From NCBI GenBank assembly GCA_963840925.1, contig CAWJAY010000034.1, forward strand, positions 62,001 to 126,000: a DNA stretch of 64,000 nt, given 5' to 3'. Under the pieces are notes generated by a model. That model saw nothing but the letters and a program-made list of their open reading frames with translations. It had not been told where the DNA came from and did no database searches. Numbering within the stretch: the first letter of the stretch is position 1; every line of letters starts with the position of its first letter. Both the position numbers and the translations under genes were made by a program. Of the stretch, positions 17,608 through 27,642 are shown piece after piece. Source of the stretch: DATAOG01 sp963840925. Its GTDB lineage: Bacteria > Pseudomonadota > Alphaproteobacteria > Geminicoccales > Geminicoccaceae.

Positions 17608-18488
17608 GCACTCGTCAGACCTCGATCGACGAAGACGATTTCCAGGCGTTTGTCGACGGCCAACTGCCGCCCGACCGATGCCGGGCAGTCATGGCCTTTC
17701 TGGCCGCCAACCCCGAGCAGTCGGCCCGCATGGATGACTACCGGACGCTCTCCGAGGCGCTGCATCTGGCCTATGACGAGGTGCTCTACGAGCCGTTGCC
17801 CAAGCGTCTGCGGGTCGAGCATTATCGGGGCCAGCTATCCTGGGCCCGACGGCTGCAGGACTGGCTCGGCGTCGGGCGCCACGGCCTGGTCCCGCGGCTG
17901 GCCGGGGTCGCGGCGCTGCTGCTGGTGAGCACCGGCGGCGGCTGGCTCCTGCACAGCGAGATGACCAAGCAGGTCGCCGAGACGCCGGCGGCGAGCTTCA
18001 CCCGCCAGGCGGCCAACGCCCATCAGCTGTTCGCGCCCGACCTGCGGCATCCGGTCGAGTTCGGCGCCGACCAGCAGGACAGCCTGCTGCTCTGGCTGTC
18101 CGAGCGGCTCGGCCAGGCGGTGCACGCGCCCAATCTGCAGACGCTGGGCTTCAAGCTGGTCGGCGGCCGGCTGCTGCCGGCCTCGGGACAGCCGGCGGCG
18201 CAGCTGATGTACGAGAACCCGGACGCCCAGCGGATCACGCTGTACACCCGCGCCCGCTGGGGGACGCCGGTGAACGGCGCCCACGACGGCAGCGTCAGCT
18301 TCGCGAGCGAAGGCGGGGTGAGCATGGTCTACTGGACCGAGGGCCCGTTCGCCTATGCCCTGATCGGCCCGATGGATCGCGAGCAGCTGTTCGGCGCGGC
18401 CAAGACCATCCAGCAGCAGTTGAAGCTGCCAATCTTGCCGGCGGCGCCCCAGGAGCAGACCGCGACCACCGAGAAGGACGCGACCTGA
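17604..18488 (+). CDS. Transmembrane anti-sigma factor
   Basis: 294 residues. The N-terminal part (DEDDFQAFVDGQLPPDRC, about residues 9-26) is the cytoplasmic anti-sigma domain of the ChrR/RsiW style without an obvious zinc motif. A single membrane helix lies near residues 95-116 (LVPRLAGVAALLLVSTGGGW). The rest would be periplasmic, with beta-rich segments such as LGFKLVGGRLLPASGQPAAQ and a tail rich in Gln/Thr. It would sequester the sigma factor until an envelope signal arrives; the signal is unknown. Confidence 0.9.
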   Translation: MSTRQTSIDEDDFQAFVDGQLPPDRCRAVMAFLAANPEQSARMDDYRTLSEALHLAYDEVLYEPLPKRLRVEHYRGQLSWARRLQDWLGVGRHGLVPRLAGVAALLLVSTGGGWLLHSEMTKQVAETPAASFTRQAANAHQLFAPDLRHPVEFGADQQDSLLLWLSERLGQAVHAPNLQTLGFKLVGGRLLPASGQPAAQLMYENPDAQRITLYTRARWGTPVNGAHDGSVSFASEGGVSMVYWTEGPFAYALIGPMDREQLFGAAKTIQQQLKLPILPAAPQEQTATTEKDAT

Positions 18489-18527
18489 TCGCGGTTGACG
18501 CGGCCCGGGTCCCGGCGCGCCAGCCGG

Positions 18528-19367
18528 CTAGAGCTCGGTCCGGACCTGCCAGAGCTCGGGAAAGCAGACCACATCGAGCGCGCGCCGGAGGTAGCTCACG
18601 CCTGAGCTGCCGCCGGTGCCGGTCTTATGGCCGATGATCCGCTCGACCGTGGTGACGTGGCGAAAGCGCCACTGCCGGAACCAGTCCTCGAGGTCGACCA
18701 GATCCTCGGCCAGCTCGTACAGGTCCCAGTTCCGGCCGGCCTCCCGATAGATCGCGGCCCAGGCCTTGAGCACGCTCGGGTCGGACCGGTAGGGCCGGCT
18801 CCAGTCGCGCTCGATGCACTCATGCGCGACGTCGAAGCCGCGCCGCGCCAGCAGGCGGATCGCCTCGTCGTAGAGGCTGGGCTGCGCGAGCTCGTGGGCG
18901 AGCTCGGCATGCACCTCCGGTGCGTGCCGGTGGACCGCGAGCGTCGCCGGCTGGCGGTTGCCGAGCAGGAACTCGACCAGCCGGTACTGGTGCGACTGGA
19001 AGCCGGACGCCGGCCCGAGCCGGTGGCGGAACGCCAGGTAGTCGGCCGGCGTCAGCGTCGAGAGCACGTCCCACGACTGGATCAGCTGGGCCTGGATGCG
19101 CGACACTCGCGCCAGCATCTTGAACGCCGGCTGCAGGTCGTCGGCGACGAGCCGCGCGCGCGCGGCGCGCAACTCGTGGACCATCAGCTTCAGCCAGAGC
19201 TCGCTCGCCTGATGGATCACGATGAACAGCATCTCGTCGTGGCTGTCCGAGATCGGCCGTTGACAGGCGAGCAGGTCGTCGAGCGCCAGGTAGCGGCCGT
19301 AGGTCAGCGCATCCGCGAGCTCGGTCTGGATGCCGGGCTCGAGCGCCGGTTCGGGCGGCTGGGTCAT
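18528..19367 (-). CDS. kynA: Tryptophan 2,3-dioxygenase
   Basis: 279 residues, the normal length of bacterial KynA. Conserved blocks are YGRYLALDDLLACQRP, HDEMLFIVIHQASELWLK and FRHVTTVERIIGHKTGTGG, the last containing the proximal haem histidine. The enzyme opens the indole ring of L-tryptophan to N-formylkynurenine. Its ATG overlaps the kynU stop (ATGA), so the two genes form one operon. A kynurenine formamidase of the KynB type is not next to them. Confidence 0.96.
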   Translation of the reverse strand: MTQPPEPALEPGIQTELADALTYGRYLALDDLLACQRPISDSHDEMLFIVIHQASELWLKLMVHELRAARARLVADDLQPAFKMLARVSRIQAQLIQSWDVLSTLTPADYLAFRHRLGPASGFQSHQYRLVEFLLGNRQPATLAVHRHAPEVHAELAHELAQPSLYDEAIRLLARRGFDVAHECIERDWSRPYRSDPSVLKAWAAIYREAGRNWDLYELAEDLVDLEDWFRQWRFRHVTTVERIIGHKTGTGGSSGVSYLRRALDVVCFPELWQVRTEL

Positions 19368-20646
19368 GTCACGGCGGCTCGCCGCTGAAATTCCGGCCGG
19401 ACCCAGGCCCGCTCGGCCATGACCCGGCGCAGCGCGTCGACGGCGTCAAAGACGTCGACGAAGCGGACGTAGAGCGGGGCCAGCCCGAAGCGCAGCAGGT
19501 CAGGAGCGCGGAAGTCGCCGATCACGCGCTCGCGCGATCAGCGCCTGGACGATCGGATAGCCGTCAGGGTGGCGGAGCGCCACCTGGGCGCCGCGCTCGG
19601 CGGCCGCGCGCGGGCTCGCGAGCTCGAAGCCGAGCCCGGCGCAGCGCGCCTCGACCAGGCTGGATGAACGTCTCGGTCAACGCCAGCGACTTCCGGCGCA
19701 GGGCCGCCGGGTCGACCTCGAGCAGGAGATCGAGGCCAGCTTCGAGCGCCTTCATGCTCAGGATCGGCGGCGTGCCGGCGAGGAATTTCCGCACCCCCGC
19801 CGCCGGCCGGTAGTCGGGCCGGAAGGCGAACGGCTCGGCGTGGCCGAGCCAGCCGGCGAGCGGCTGGCGGGCCTGGTCCTGCCAGCGCCGGGCGACGAAC
19901 AGGAACGCCGGCGCGCCCGGCCCGCCGTTCAGGAATTTGTAGCCGCAGCCGACCGCGAGATCGGCGCCGGCGGCGTTCAGGTCGACCGGCACGGCGCCGG
20001 CGCTGTGGGCGAGATCCCAGAGTGCGAGCGCGCCCGCAGCCTGCGCCGCTGCGGTCAGGCGCGCCATGTCGTGCAGGCGGCCGCTGCGGTAATCGACGTG
20101 GGTCAAAAGCAGCAGCGCGGTCCGCTCGTCGAGGGCGGCCTCGAGCTCGGCGGTCGCGACCAGCCGCAGCTCGATCCGCTCGCCGAGCAGCCCGGCAAGG
20201 CCCTGGGCGACGTACAGATCGGTCGGGAAGTTGCTCCGTTCGGAAACCACGACCGGGCGCCCGGGCCGCAGCTCGAGCGCGGTCGCGATCAGCTTGAACA
20301 GGTTGACCGAGGTCGAATCGGCGACGATCACCTCGTCCGCTTCCGCCCCGATCAGGCGCGCGATCTTGGCGCCCAGGCTCTGCGGCAGGTCGATCCAGCC
20401 GTGCCGGTTCCAGCTGGTGATCAGGTCCTGGCCCCACTGCCGGCGGATCACGTCCTCCAGCACCGCGGCGGTCGCCTTCGGCAGCGGTCCGAGCGAGTTG
20501 CCGTCGAGATAGATCGTGCCTGCGGGCAGGGCAAAGCGACCGCGCCAGGCGGCCAGCGGATCGGCGGCATCGAGCGCCGCGCAGGCGGCGCGCGTCGGCG
20601 CCTCGATCACCCCGATCTCGCCTACCGCAGCTGCGGCCGACTGCAT
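19364..20646 (-). pseudogene. kynU: Kynureninase, frameshifted twice near the C-terminus
   Basis: PLP enzyme of about 427 residues hydrolysing kynurenine to anthranilate and alanine. The first 325 or so residues are clean: TIYLDGNSLGPLPKATAAVL, WGQDLITSWNRHGW, DSTSVNLFKLIATAL and the PLP-lysine region VGCGYKFLNGGPGAPAFLF. At about 19660 the frame changes (LVEARCAGLGFELASP), and again near 19532 (ERVIGDFRAPDLLRFGLAP), after which it runs normally to the stop. All conserved blocks survive, so sequencing error is as likely as real loss. Start at ATG 20646; the longer upstream frame is a shadow. Confidence 0.88.
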
Positions 20647-20728
20647 GCCCGGTCTCCCGCGCGCCCTGGCTCGCCCGGAACGCAATATCGGTGCGCCCGC
20701 GCGCCCGCGCAAGGTTAGGGGCGGTGGC

Positions 20729-21154
20729 TCACGGCTCCGGCAGCCGGTCCGGCGGGAACGGCCACGGCGCCGCCGAATGGCCATAGCGGCGGGCGCCGTA
20801 GTGGTCGAGATCGACCCCGGCGCGGCTCGCGATCACCGGCAGGGCCGACTTGATCAGCCGGGCGGCGGTCTCGATCCGATCCGCGATCGCGTCCGCCTCG
20901 GGCAGCTCCTCGGCCAGACCGTTCAGCGTGCCTGCGGCGATCAGGGCCTGCACCGCAGCCTCGTCCAGCGTGCTCGCGGGCAGCCAGGCGATCGCCTGCT
21001 CGAGCGCGCCGATCGCTTGCAGGTTGTCCTTGCGCCACTGCTCGACCTGCTCCCGGTCGGCAGCGGCGGGCGTCAGCTCGAGCGCATCGAGCTGGCGCTC
21101 CTTCTCAAGCAGTGCCTGCAGCACGGCGGCCAGCGGCTTGATCAGTTCTGCCAT
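20729..21154 (-). CDS. Conserved-looking hypothetical protein
   Basis: 141 residues from ATG 21154 (MAELIKPLAAVLQALLEKER). It is mostly helical with a possible short coiled coil in the first 50 residues, no signal peptide and no membrane segment. A C-terminal tail is rich in Pro, Trp and Tyr (HYGARRYGHSAAPWPFPPDR). I recognise no family. It precedes kynU on the same strand by 82 bases and may be co-transcribed. Codon use fits the genome. Confidence 0.55.
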   Translation of the reverse strand: MAELIKPLAAVLQALLEKERQLDALELTPAAADREQVEQWRKDNLQAIGALEQAIAWLPASTLDEAAVQALIAAGTLNGLAEELPEADAIADRIETAARLIKSALPVIASRAGVDLDHYGARRYGHSAAPWPFPPDRLPEP

Positions 21155-21522
21155 GTTCGCGGGTGGTTCCCTGCCGGCTGGAGCCGTGGATCGTCGATGG
21201 CGGCACAATGATCGAAGGCGGGAGAAAAGGTCTCTCAAGTCGAAGATCACCGGCTCGCCGCTACCCGTAAGTCGTGACCGACCCGAACCGAAGGATGCGG
21301 GGCCGGTCCGCGCTCGTCAATGACGCAGCCATGACAATCGATCCGGGCGCCGGGCAACGCCTGCGCGCAATTTCGGGGCCGGTGCATCGCTCTCCAGACT
21401 GGGAACCACGAGGCGGTGGGGACGAGCCTTGTCCCCACTTCATTCCGGGCACCGGTGCCAAGTCGGGCTCGGGGTCAACCTCAGATAGATATTTCCGAGC
21501 CAATTTAACGGACTCTTAATCT
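21155..21522. other. 368-bp stretch with hairpins and no confident gene
   Basis: No protein frame here is convincing. It contains a perfect hairpin at 21416-21438, a 12-base perfect palindrome GGCACCGGTGCC at 21448-21459, and an AT-rich tail (about 21480-21520). Lying next to the partial mmsA copy, it may be part of a rearranged junction. Confidence 0.5.
21416..21438. terminator. Hairpin GTGGGGAC / GTCCCCAC
   Basis: Perfect 8-bp stem with a 7-base loop. No T-run follows on either strand, so it may be a structural element or part of a repeat rather than a terminator. No gene ends directly at it. Confidence 0.35.
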
Positions 21523-21801
21523 TTGAGCGTCATGACGGGGGCCGCAGCCGGAGCCAGCTTGTGGAGGCATCGCGTGGCGCCCACCCCCGCCTTGGAGTTC
21601 CTCAAGCGTCGTTACGGGAGCGCGATCGAGCGCGCCGACGATCGGACCGCGCGCCGCCTGCGCGCCGAGATCGATCGGCTGATCAATGATCCGAGCATCC
21701 TGCCCGCCCTGGCTGGCGCAGCAGACGCAGCGCGCTCAGCCATGTCCCGACGGGGCCGGGCCACCGCCGACCACGACGACCTGCTGAGGCCATTCCTGTG
21801 A
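21523..21801 (+). CDS. Small hypothetical ORF
   Basis: 92 codons from a TTG; an internal ATG 3 codons on and a GTG near 21573 are other starts. Charged helical content (EFLKRRYGSAIERADDR, RRLRAEIDRLINDPSI), no membrane or signal segment, no family recognised. No clear ribosome site. It lies between the hairpin region and the partial mmsA copy, so it may be a chance frame. Confidence 0.3.
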   Translation: MSVMTGAAAGASLWRHRVAPTPALEFLKRRYGSAIERADDRTARRLRAEIDRLINDPSILPALAGAADAARSAMSRRGRATADHDDLLRPFL

Positions 21802-21874
21802 CCGCCCGGCACTCAAGCGTGGCGTCGACCCACGATCTGCGGCTCGCGGCTTGGCCGGCCCGGGCGCCGCCGGC

Positions 21875-22064
<190 letters not shown>

Positions 22065-22068
22065 ACAC

Positions 22069-22844
22069 TCATTCCGATGATATGCATTCACCGGCGGATG
22101 CGATGGCAAAAGCATCGACGACTGCTCCGTCTGCTCCGCGACTGAGTAGCAGTTTCGGGGACCAAGGGGTCAGACGGATCTCGCGGAGAGTGATCGTACG
22201 TTGACGCAATACGACGAGGCCCATCGTCTCAACCATTTCTCGCTGCCGATCCGGCGGCAGGATGAATGATGGCACCGCGAGGGTTCCACGAGCAACAGTG
22301 GCGAATTCAGCCAGGTCAATCCGAGCGCCAGAGACTTCAGGCGAAACTCCTGCGCCCACGCAAAGGCTGGTACCGTGAAAAGGCATAGTCCCCCTGGGCG
22401 AAGCACGCGCGCCACCTCACTCCAGAAGGCGCAATTGTTGAAAGCATCACCCAACGGGACAACGCCTAGTTCGACGGAATGCCGACCGATCGGCAGCTGA
22501 CGCGCATCGGCGACGGTGCCTAGCGCCCCGGCGCTTAGCCACTTCACCGAATGCGCCAACATCTCGTGGGATGCATCGATCAGCACGAGTCGGCTCCGCG
22601 CCAGTGCGGCGCCGGCCATGATCTCGGCAACGAGCGACCGCCCGGCCCCGATCTCGGCCACAAGCCCGCCCCTAGGGTTGAACGCAGCCAGCTCCTCGGC
22701 CAGAAACACAGCGCTCGCTTCGCGAAAATTCGCGCATGTCGGATGTCGCCTCGCATCATAGTATTCGCTGGCGAGATCCGCGTAGCTGCCAAGCTGGACG
22801 TCAGCTGTGGATTCGGATTGCCGTGCTGTACTTACTAAGTTCAT
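22069..22844 (-). pseudogene. Class I SAM-dependent methyltransferase, frameshifted
   Basis: About 258 residues if one frame change near 22344 is bridged. The N-terminal frame shows YYDARRHPTCANFREAS and motif I LVAEIGAGRSLVAEIM. It continues with LVLIDASHEML (motif II acidic residue), VADARQLPI and ARVLRPGGLCLFTVP. The C-terminal part continues in the next frame as VARGTLAVPSFILPPDRQR and MGLVVLRQRTITLREI, the usual end of this methyltransferase type, stopping at 22069. ATG 22844 has AGGTG before it and overlaps the upstream gene by 44 bases. Substrate unknown. As written the C-terminal quarter is out of frame. Confidence 0.75.
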
Positions 22845-23802
22845 TGAGCACCTGTTGAAGCGCCTCGGTGACCCCGACGCTTCCCGCTTTGAGCGCCAGG
22901 GAGTGGGCTAGGGCAGCAGCCTGGTCTCTGCCGCCGAAGGCTGCCTGTTGCGTAAAATCAACGAACAGCACCCCGAGCGGCAGCCCACTTTCCTCCTTGA
23001 GCACGGCACAGATATAGGCTGGACGTTGCCGCGAATGCAACTCCGCTTCCTCATCCGTCATGCCCCACACCCGTATAGGGTCCTCTTTCGAGTGCCGCGC
23101 GTCCTCTTCTCCCATGTGCTGACGAAGCCGCCAAGCACGGCCGATAATGCCGAATCGCGTCGAGAAGCGCCGCCCCGCTCCGCCTCGCACCTGAGTCGGA
23201 TAGTAGTCTAGAAGCTGATATAGCGTGTCAGTGAAAAGAATGTCGGGTACATGAATCGTGCAGCGGAAGTCCTTCTTGTCCCTGCAAGCCTGTATCTCGG
23301 CATCATCTGCAACGGGTTCGGACGACTGGAAGATAAGCTCCAGCTTACGACGCAGCTCCTGCCGGCGTGCTTGACGCTGAAACTCAAGATCTGCTTGCCT
23401 GCGAAACTCGTCGAAGTTCTCCTGAGCATCGGTTGCGAGCCGCCGCGCCCCCTCTTCGCTGAACGCGACCTCGGCCCCCAGCACCTTCAATGAGCGAAAC
23501 CGCGCGAAGATAGAGGCGATCCGCGCGGCGGCAACACCCGAGATGCTAAGATAAAGGATGATCCCGGCGACGACGACGGGCCAAGTCACAACGACGGGTA
23601 TTGCATCTCTGAGCCATGACGCCCCTTGGCCAAGGCCGATGAGGAATTGCAGCTCCGGCGGCTCAGTCCACGCGATCAGCATCGTACTGAGGACCGCCAG
23701 CGTGGCAACTACTCCCACAAATATCCAACGTGAAATCCATCGAAGCTGGTTAAGCTGTCGATTGAGCTCGGCCGAATCCAAAGCTGTAACTCCTCCGACC
23801 AT
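22801..23802 (-). CDS. Membrane-anchored GAF-like sensor protein
   Basis: About 333 residues from ATG 23802; a TTG at 23781 with GGAGGA 9 bases upstream is an equally good start. Two membrane helices lie near residues 24-45 (WIFVGVVATLAVLSTMLIAW) and 67-90 (VVVTWPVVVAGIILYLSISG). A charged coiled-coil-like stretch follows (ENFDEFRRQADLEFQRQARR). From about residue 180 the C-terminal domain reads FRCTIHVPDILF, FGIIGRAWRL, WGMTDEEAE, RPAYICAVL and GLPLGVLFVDF, which has the rhythm of a GAF domain. I know of such membrane-GAF proteins only as uncharacterised ones. It overlaps the methyltransferase and lies wholly in the low-GC cassette, suggesting one functional unit. Confidence 0.7.
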   Translation of the reverse strand: MVGGVTALDSAELNRQLNQLRWISRWIFVGVVATLAVLSTMLIAWTEPPELQFLIGLGQGASWLRDAIPVVVTWPVVVAGIILYLSISGVAAARIASIFARFRSLKVLGAEVAFSEEGARRLATDAQENFDEFRRQADLEFQRQARRQELRRKLELIFQSSEPVADDAEIQACRDKKDFRCTIHVPDILFTDTLYQLLDYYPTQVRGGAGRRFSTRFGIIGRAWRLRQHMGEEDARHSKEDPIRVWGMTDEEAELHSRQRPAYICAVLKEESGLPLGVLFVDFTQQAAFGGRDQAAALAHSLALKAGSVGVTEALQQVLNELSKYSTAIRIHS

Positions 23803-23902
23803 ATGGTCTTGCCTATCCGGAACCAGCGACAGGATAATCGTCATGAGTAGCATGCACGAGGATTGCGACCGGCCTATTCGTCCGCTGGCCTGCCGGGTCA
23901 CG

Positions 23903-25408
<1,506 letters not shown>

Positions 25409-25505
25409 CTCGCCCTCCCGTGCTTGGGGCAGCCGCCCCCGCAGGCGCTCCGCGCTATCAGATACTCCCCTGCTCGGGCAGGCGTCCAGCCACGACGGCG
25501 GTCGC

Positions 25506-25934
25506 TCAGCGCGCAAGCTCGCTCAGCAGCACCACCCGGTCGTCCCGATGCGGCGCGCGCCGCACGGCCGCACGGAAGCGACGATCGGCAGTGACCACCC
25601 GCGAGCTGCTGGCGATCGCCAGCGCAAGATAGAGGCAGTCGTAGACAGGGTGGCCGAGGACGAGCGCCAGGGCCAGCGCGTCATCGAGTAAATCGACGGC
25701 CGGCGAGATCTGCAGCGGCGCTGCACAGATTGTGGCCCATGCCGGCTGGACGTCGTCCGCCGCCAGAGTGCCCCGCGCGGCGAGCGAACGGAGCGCATTG
25801 GCGCACTCGATCAGCAGCAGATCCGGCGCCAGCAGCCTGCGGTCGAGGAGCGCGTAGGCCAACTCCCGATCCGGCTCGAAGATCACCCATTTGATCGCAA
25901 CGCTCGCATCCACCACCAGGTCGCGCGTGATCAC
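25506..25934 (-). CDS. VapC-type PIN-domain toxin
   Basis: 142 residues from GTG 25934, overlapping the antitoxin stop as GTGA. The PIN acidic residues are visible: LVVDASVAIKWV (first Asp), LLLIECANALRSL (Glu), YDCLYLALAIASSSRVVTAD (Asp ... Asp). Such toxins are magnesium-dependent RNases that cut tRNA or rRNA. The longer upstream frame runs back through the antitoxin and is not used. Confidence 0.92.
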   Translation of the reverse strand: MITRDLVVDASVAIKWVIFEPDRELAYALLDRRLLAPDLLLIECANALRSLAARGTLAADDVQPAWATICAAPLQISPAVDLLDDALALALVLGHPVYDCLYLALAIASSSRVVTADRRFRAAVRRAPHRDDRVVLLSELAR

Positions 25935-26173
25935 CGCTCGTCTCTGAACTTGCGTATGATTGGCCAGCTCTCGTCGGCAACCGGACCGATCTTCTGGCTC
26001 AGCGCCTCGGCGCTGCGCAGCCATTCGGTGATGTCCGGATTCGGCTTGTCAAGCAACGCCTGCTTCAGGATCTCGCGATGCTCGGCCTCGGCCGAGCGGC
26101 CGTGCTCGGCGGCGCGCATCTTCAGACGGCGGATCAGGTCATCATCGATTTTGCGGACCGTGAGCTGGCCCAT
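25931..26173 (-). CDS. FitA/VapB-like ribbon-helix-helix antitoxin
   Basis: 80 residues. MGQLTVRKIDDDLIRRLKM and the following AAEHGRSAEAEHREILKQAL form an Arc-like ribbon-helix-helix domain of the FitA type. The tail (EWLRSAEALSQKIGP) would fill the toxin's active site. GGAGG lies 7 bases before the ATG, and a perfect palindrome sits 32 bases upstream. Pairs with the PIN toxin by a 4-base overlap. Confidence 0.9.
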   Translation of the reverse strand: MGQLTVRKIDDDLIRRLKMRAAEHGRSAEAEHREILKQALLDKPNPDITEWLRSAEALSQKIGPVADESWPIIRKFRDER

Positions 26174-26204
26174 GACTATGCCTCCGACTGCATTTCGCCT
26201 GCAA

Positions 26205-26223
26205 TGTAGGCAGAACGCCTACA
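26205..26223. promoter_or_regulatory. Palindromic operator upstream of the FitA-like pair
   Basis: TGTAGGC, five bases, GCCTACA: a perfect 7-bp inverted repeat, 32 bases upstream of the antitoxin ATG (minus strand). FitAB and VapBC pairs bind such sites as a complex to repress their own transcription. Confidence 0.65.
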
Positions 26224-26369
26224 ACAGGCAAGAAGTCGCTCTCGGCGTCCACACGGTGCGGTGGCGTCCTGCCGCACGGAACGCCTGGGGCTCGATCTCC
26301 GGTTGCCAGGGCCGGCGACGACAGCCTCGGCGGATCGCGAGGCTGATCGGAGGCGGGTGGCGCAGGCGC

Positions 26370-27602
26370 TCAGGAGCGGTAGTCGGCGTTGATCGCGATG
26401 TAGCCCGCGGTCAGATCGCAGGTCCAGACCGTGGCCGCACCCGGCCCGGCGCCGACCACCGCCTCGAGCAGGATCTCCTGGCCCTTGAGATGGGCCACGA
26501 CCGGCGCCTCGTCGTAGCCGACCAGCCGATGGCCGGCCTCGGCGATCGCATGGCCGCCGATCCGGATCGTGATCCGGGCCGGCTCGATCGGCTCGCCCGC
26601 CTTGCCGATCGCCATCGCCAGCCGGCCCCAGTTGGCATCGCCGCCGGCGATCGCGGTCTTGACCAGCGGCGAGTTCGCGATGCTGAACGCGATCCGCCGC
26701 GCCGAGTCTTCGGTGATCGCGCCCGCGACCCTGACCTCGATCAGCTTGCTGGCGCCCTCGCCATCGCGCACGACCTGCTGGGCCAGATCGGTCATGACCA
26801 GCGCCAGGGCGGCGCGGAAGCCCTGGAGCAGCGGGTCATCCAGGCGCGCCGGTGGCGCGTGGCGCGCCTGGCCGGTCGCGAACAGCAGGACCGTGTCCGA
26901 GGTCGAGGTGTCGCCATCGACCGTGATCGCGTTGAACGAGCCGCGGTTCGCTTCGGCGAGCAGCGCCTGCAGCAGGCCGGCCGGCAGCGCGGCGTCCGTG
27001 AACAGGAAGGCGAGCATGGTCGCCATGTCCGGCTGGATCATGCCCGAGCCCTTGCAGATGCCGCAGATCGTGACCTCGGCATCGCCGATCGCGGCGCGTC
27101 CGAAGCTGCCCTTGGTGAAGGTGTCGGTGGTCGTGATCGCGCGCGCGGCGAGTTCCCAGGCCTTAGGCTCCAGGCTCGCCACGAGCTCCGGCAGCCTTGC
27201 GACCACGGTTCCGACCTCGAGGCGCTCGCCGATCACGCCGGTCGAGGCGATATAGATCTCCTCGGGCCGGGCGCCGAGCAGCTTCGCGGCCGCCTCGGCC
27301 TCGGTCCGGCATACGGCATCGCCAGCGGGGCCGACCAGCACGTTGGCCTGGCCGGCATTGACGAGCAGCGCCCGCGCCCGGCCCCAGGGCAGGATCGCGC
27401 GGCACCAGCGTACCGGATGGCCCGGCAACAGGCTCTTCGTGAACAGGCCCGCGACCGCGGTGCCGGCTGCGAGCTCAATCAGGGTCAGATCCGGCCGGTC
27501 GCGATAGCGGAGCCCGGCGGCGCAGGCCGCCAGCCGCACGCCCGCGAGCGCGGGCAGATCCGGAAAGCGCGCCGGGGCTAACGGCGAGCGTGCGAGCGCC
27601 AT
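26370..27602 (-). CDS. argJ: Bifunctional ornithine acetyltransferase / N-acetylglutamate synthase
   Basis: 410 residues. The self-cleavage site is MIQPDMATMLAF, where the Thr after Ala becomes the nucleophile of the beta chain. Also present are GICKGSGM, NAITVDGDTSTSDT and ANSPLVKTAIAGGDANWGR. ArgJ transfers the acetyl group from N-acetylornithine to glutamate in the cyclic arginine pathway and fits with argD and argF at 58-60 kb. Start ATG 27602, 40 bases after the ppiC stop; the two are co-transcribed. Confidence 0.96.
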   Translation of the reverse strand: MALARSPLAPARFPDLPALAGVRLAACAAGLRYRDRPDLTLIELAAGTAVAGLFTKSLLPGHPVRWCRAILPWGRARALLVNAGQANVLVGPAGDAVCRTEAEAAAKLLGARPEEIYIASTGVIGERLEVGTVVARLPELVASLEPKAWELAARAITTTDTFTKGSFGRAAIGDAEVTICGICKGSGMIQPDMATMLAFLFTDAALPAGLLQALLAEANRGSFNAITVDGDTSTSDTVLLFATGQARHAPPARLDDPLLQGFRAALALVMTDLAQQVVRDGEGASKLIEVRVAGAITEDSARRIAFSIANSPLVKTAIAGGDANWGRLAMAIGKAGEPIEPARITIRIGGHAIAEAGHRLVGYDEAPVVAHLKGQEILLEAVVGAGPGAATVWTCDLTAGYIAINADYRS

Positions 27603-27642
27603 CGCCTGCGCTGCCCGAACGCCTGCGCGCCGGCCGCCTCGA

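Larger units (their letters stand above)
22065..23902. mobile_element. Lower-GC two-gene cassette bracketed by mmsA 3'-end repeats
   Basis: The 1,838 bases between the repeat copies hold two minus-strand genes: a membrane GAF-like protein and a methyltransferase. Composition is lower than the host (row 23281-23340 has 33 G+C of 60) and codon third positions use more A/T. The methyltransferase stop lies 5 bases from repeat copy A. No transposase, integrase or terminal inverted repeat is visible, so the means of insertion is unknown. I infer horizontal acquisition downstream of mmsA. Confidence 0.6.
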
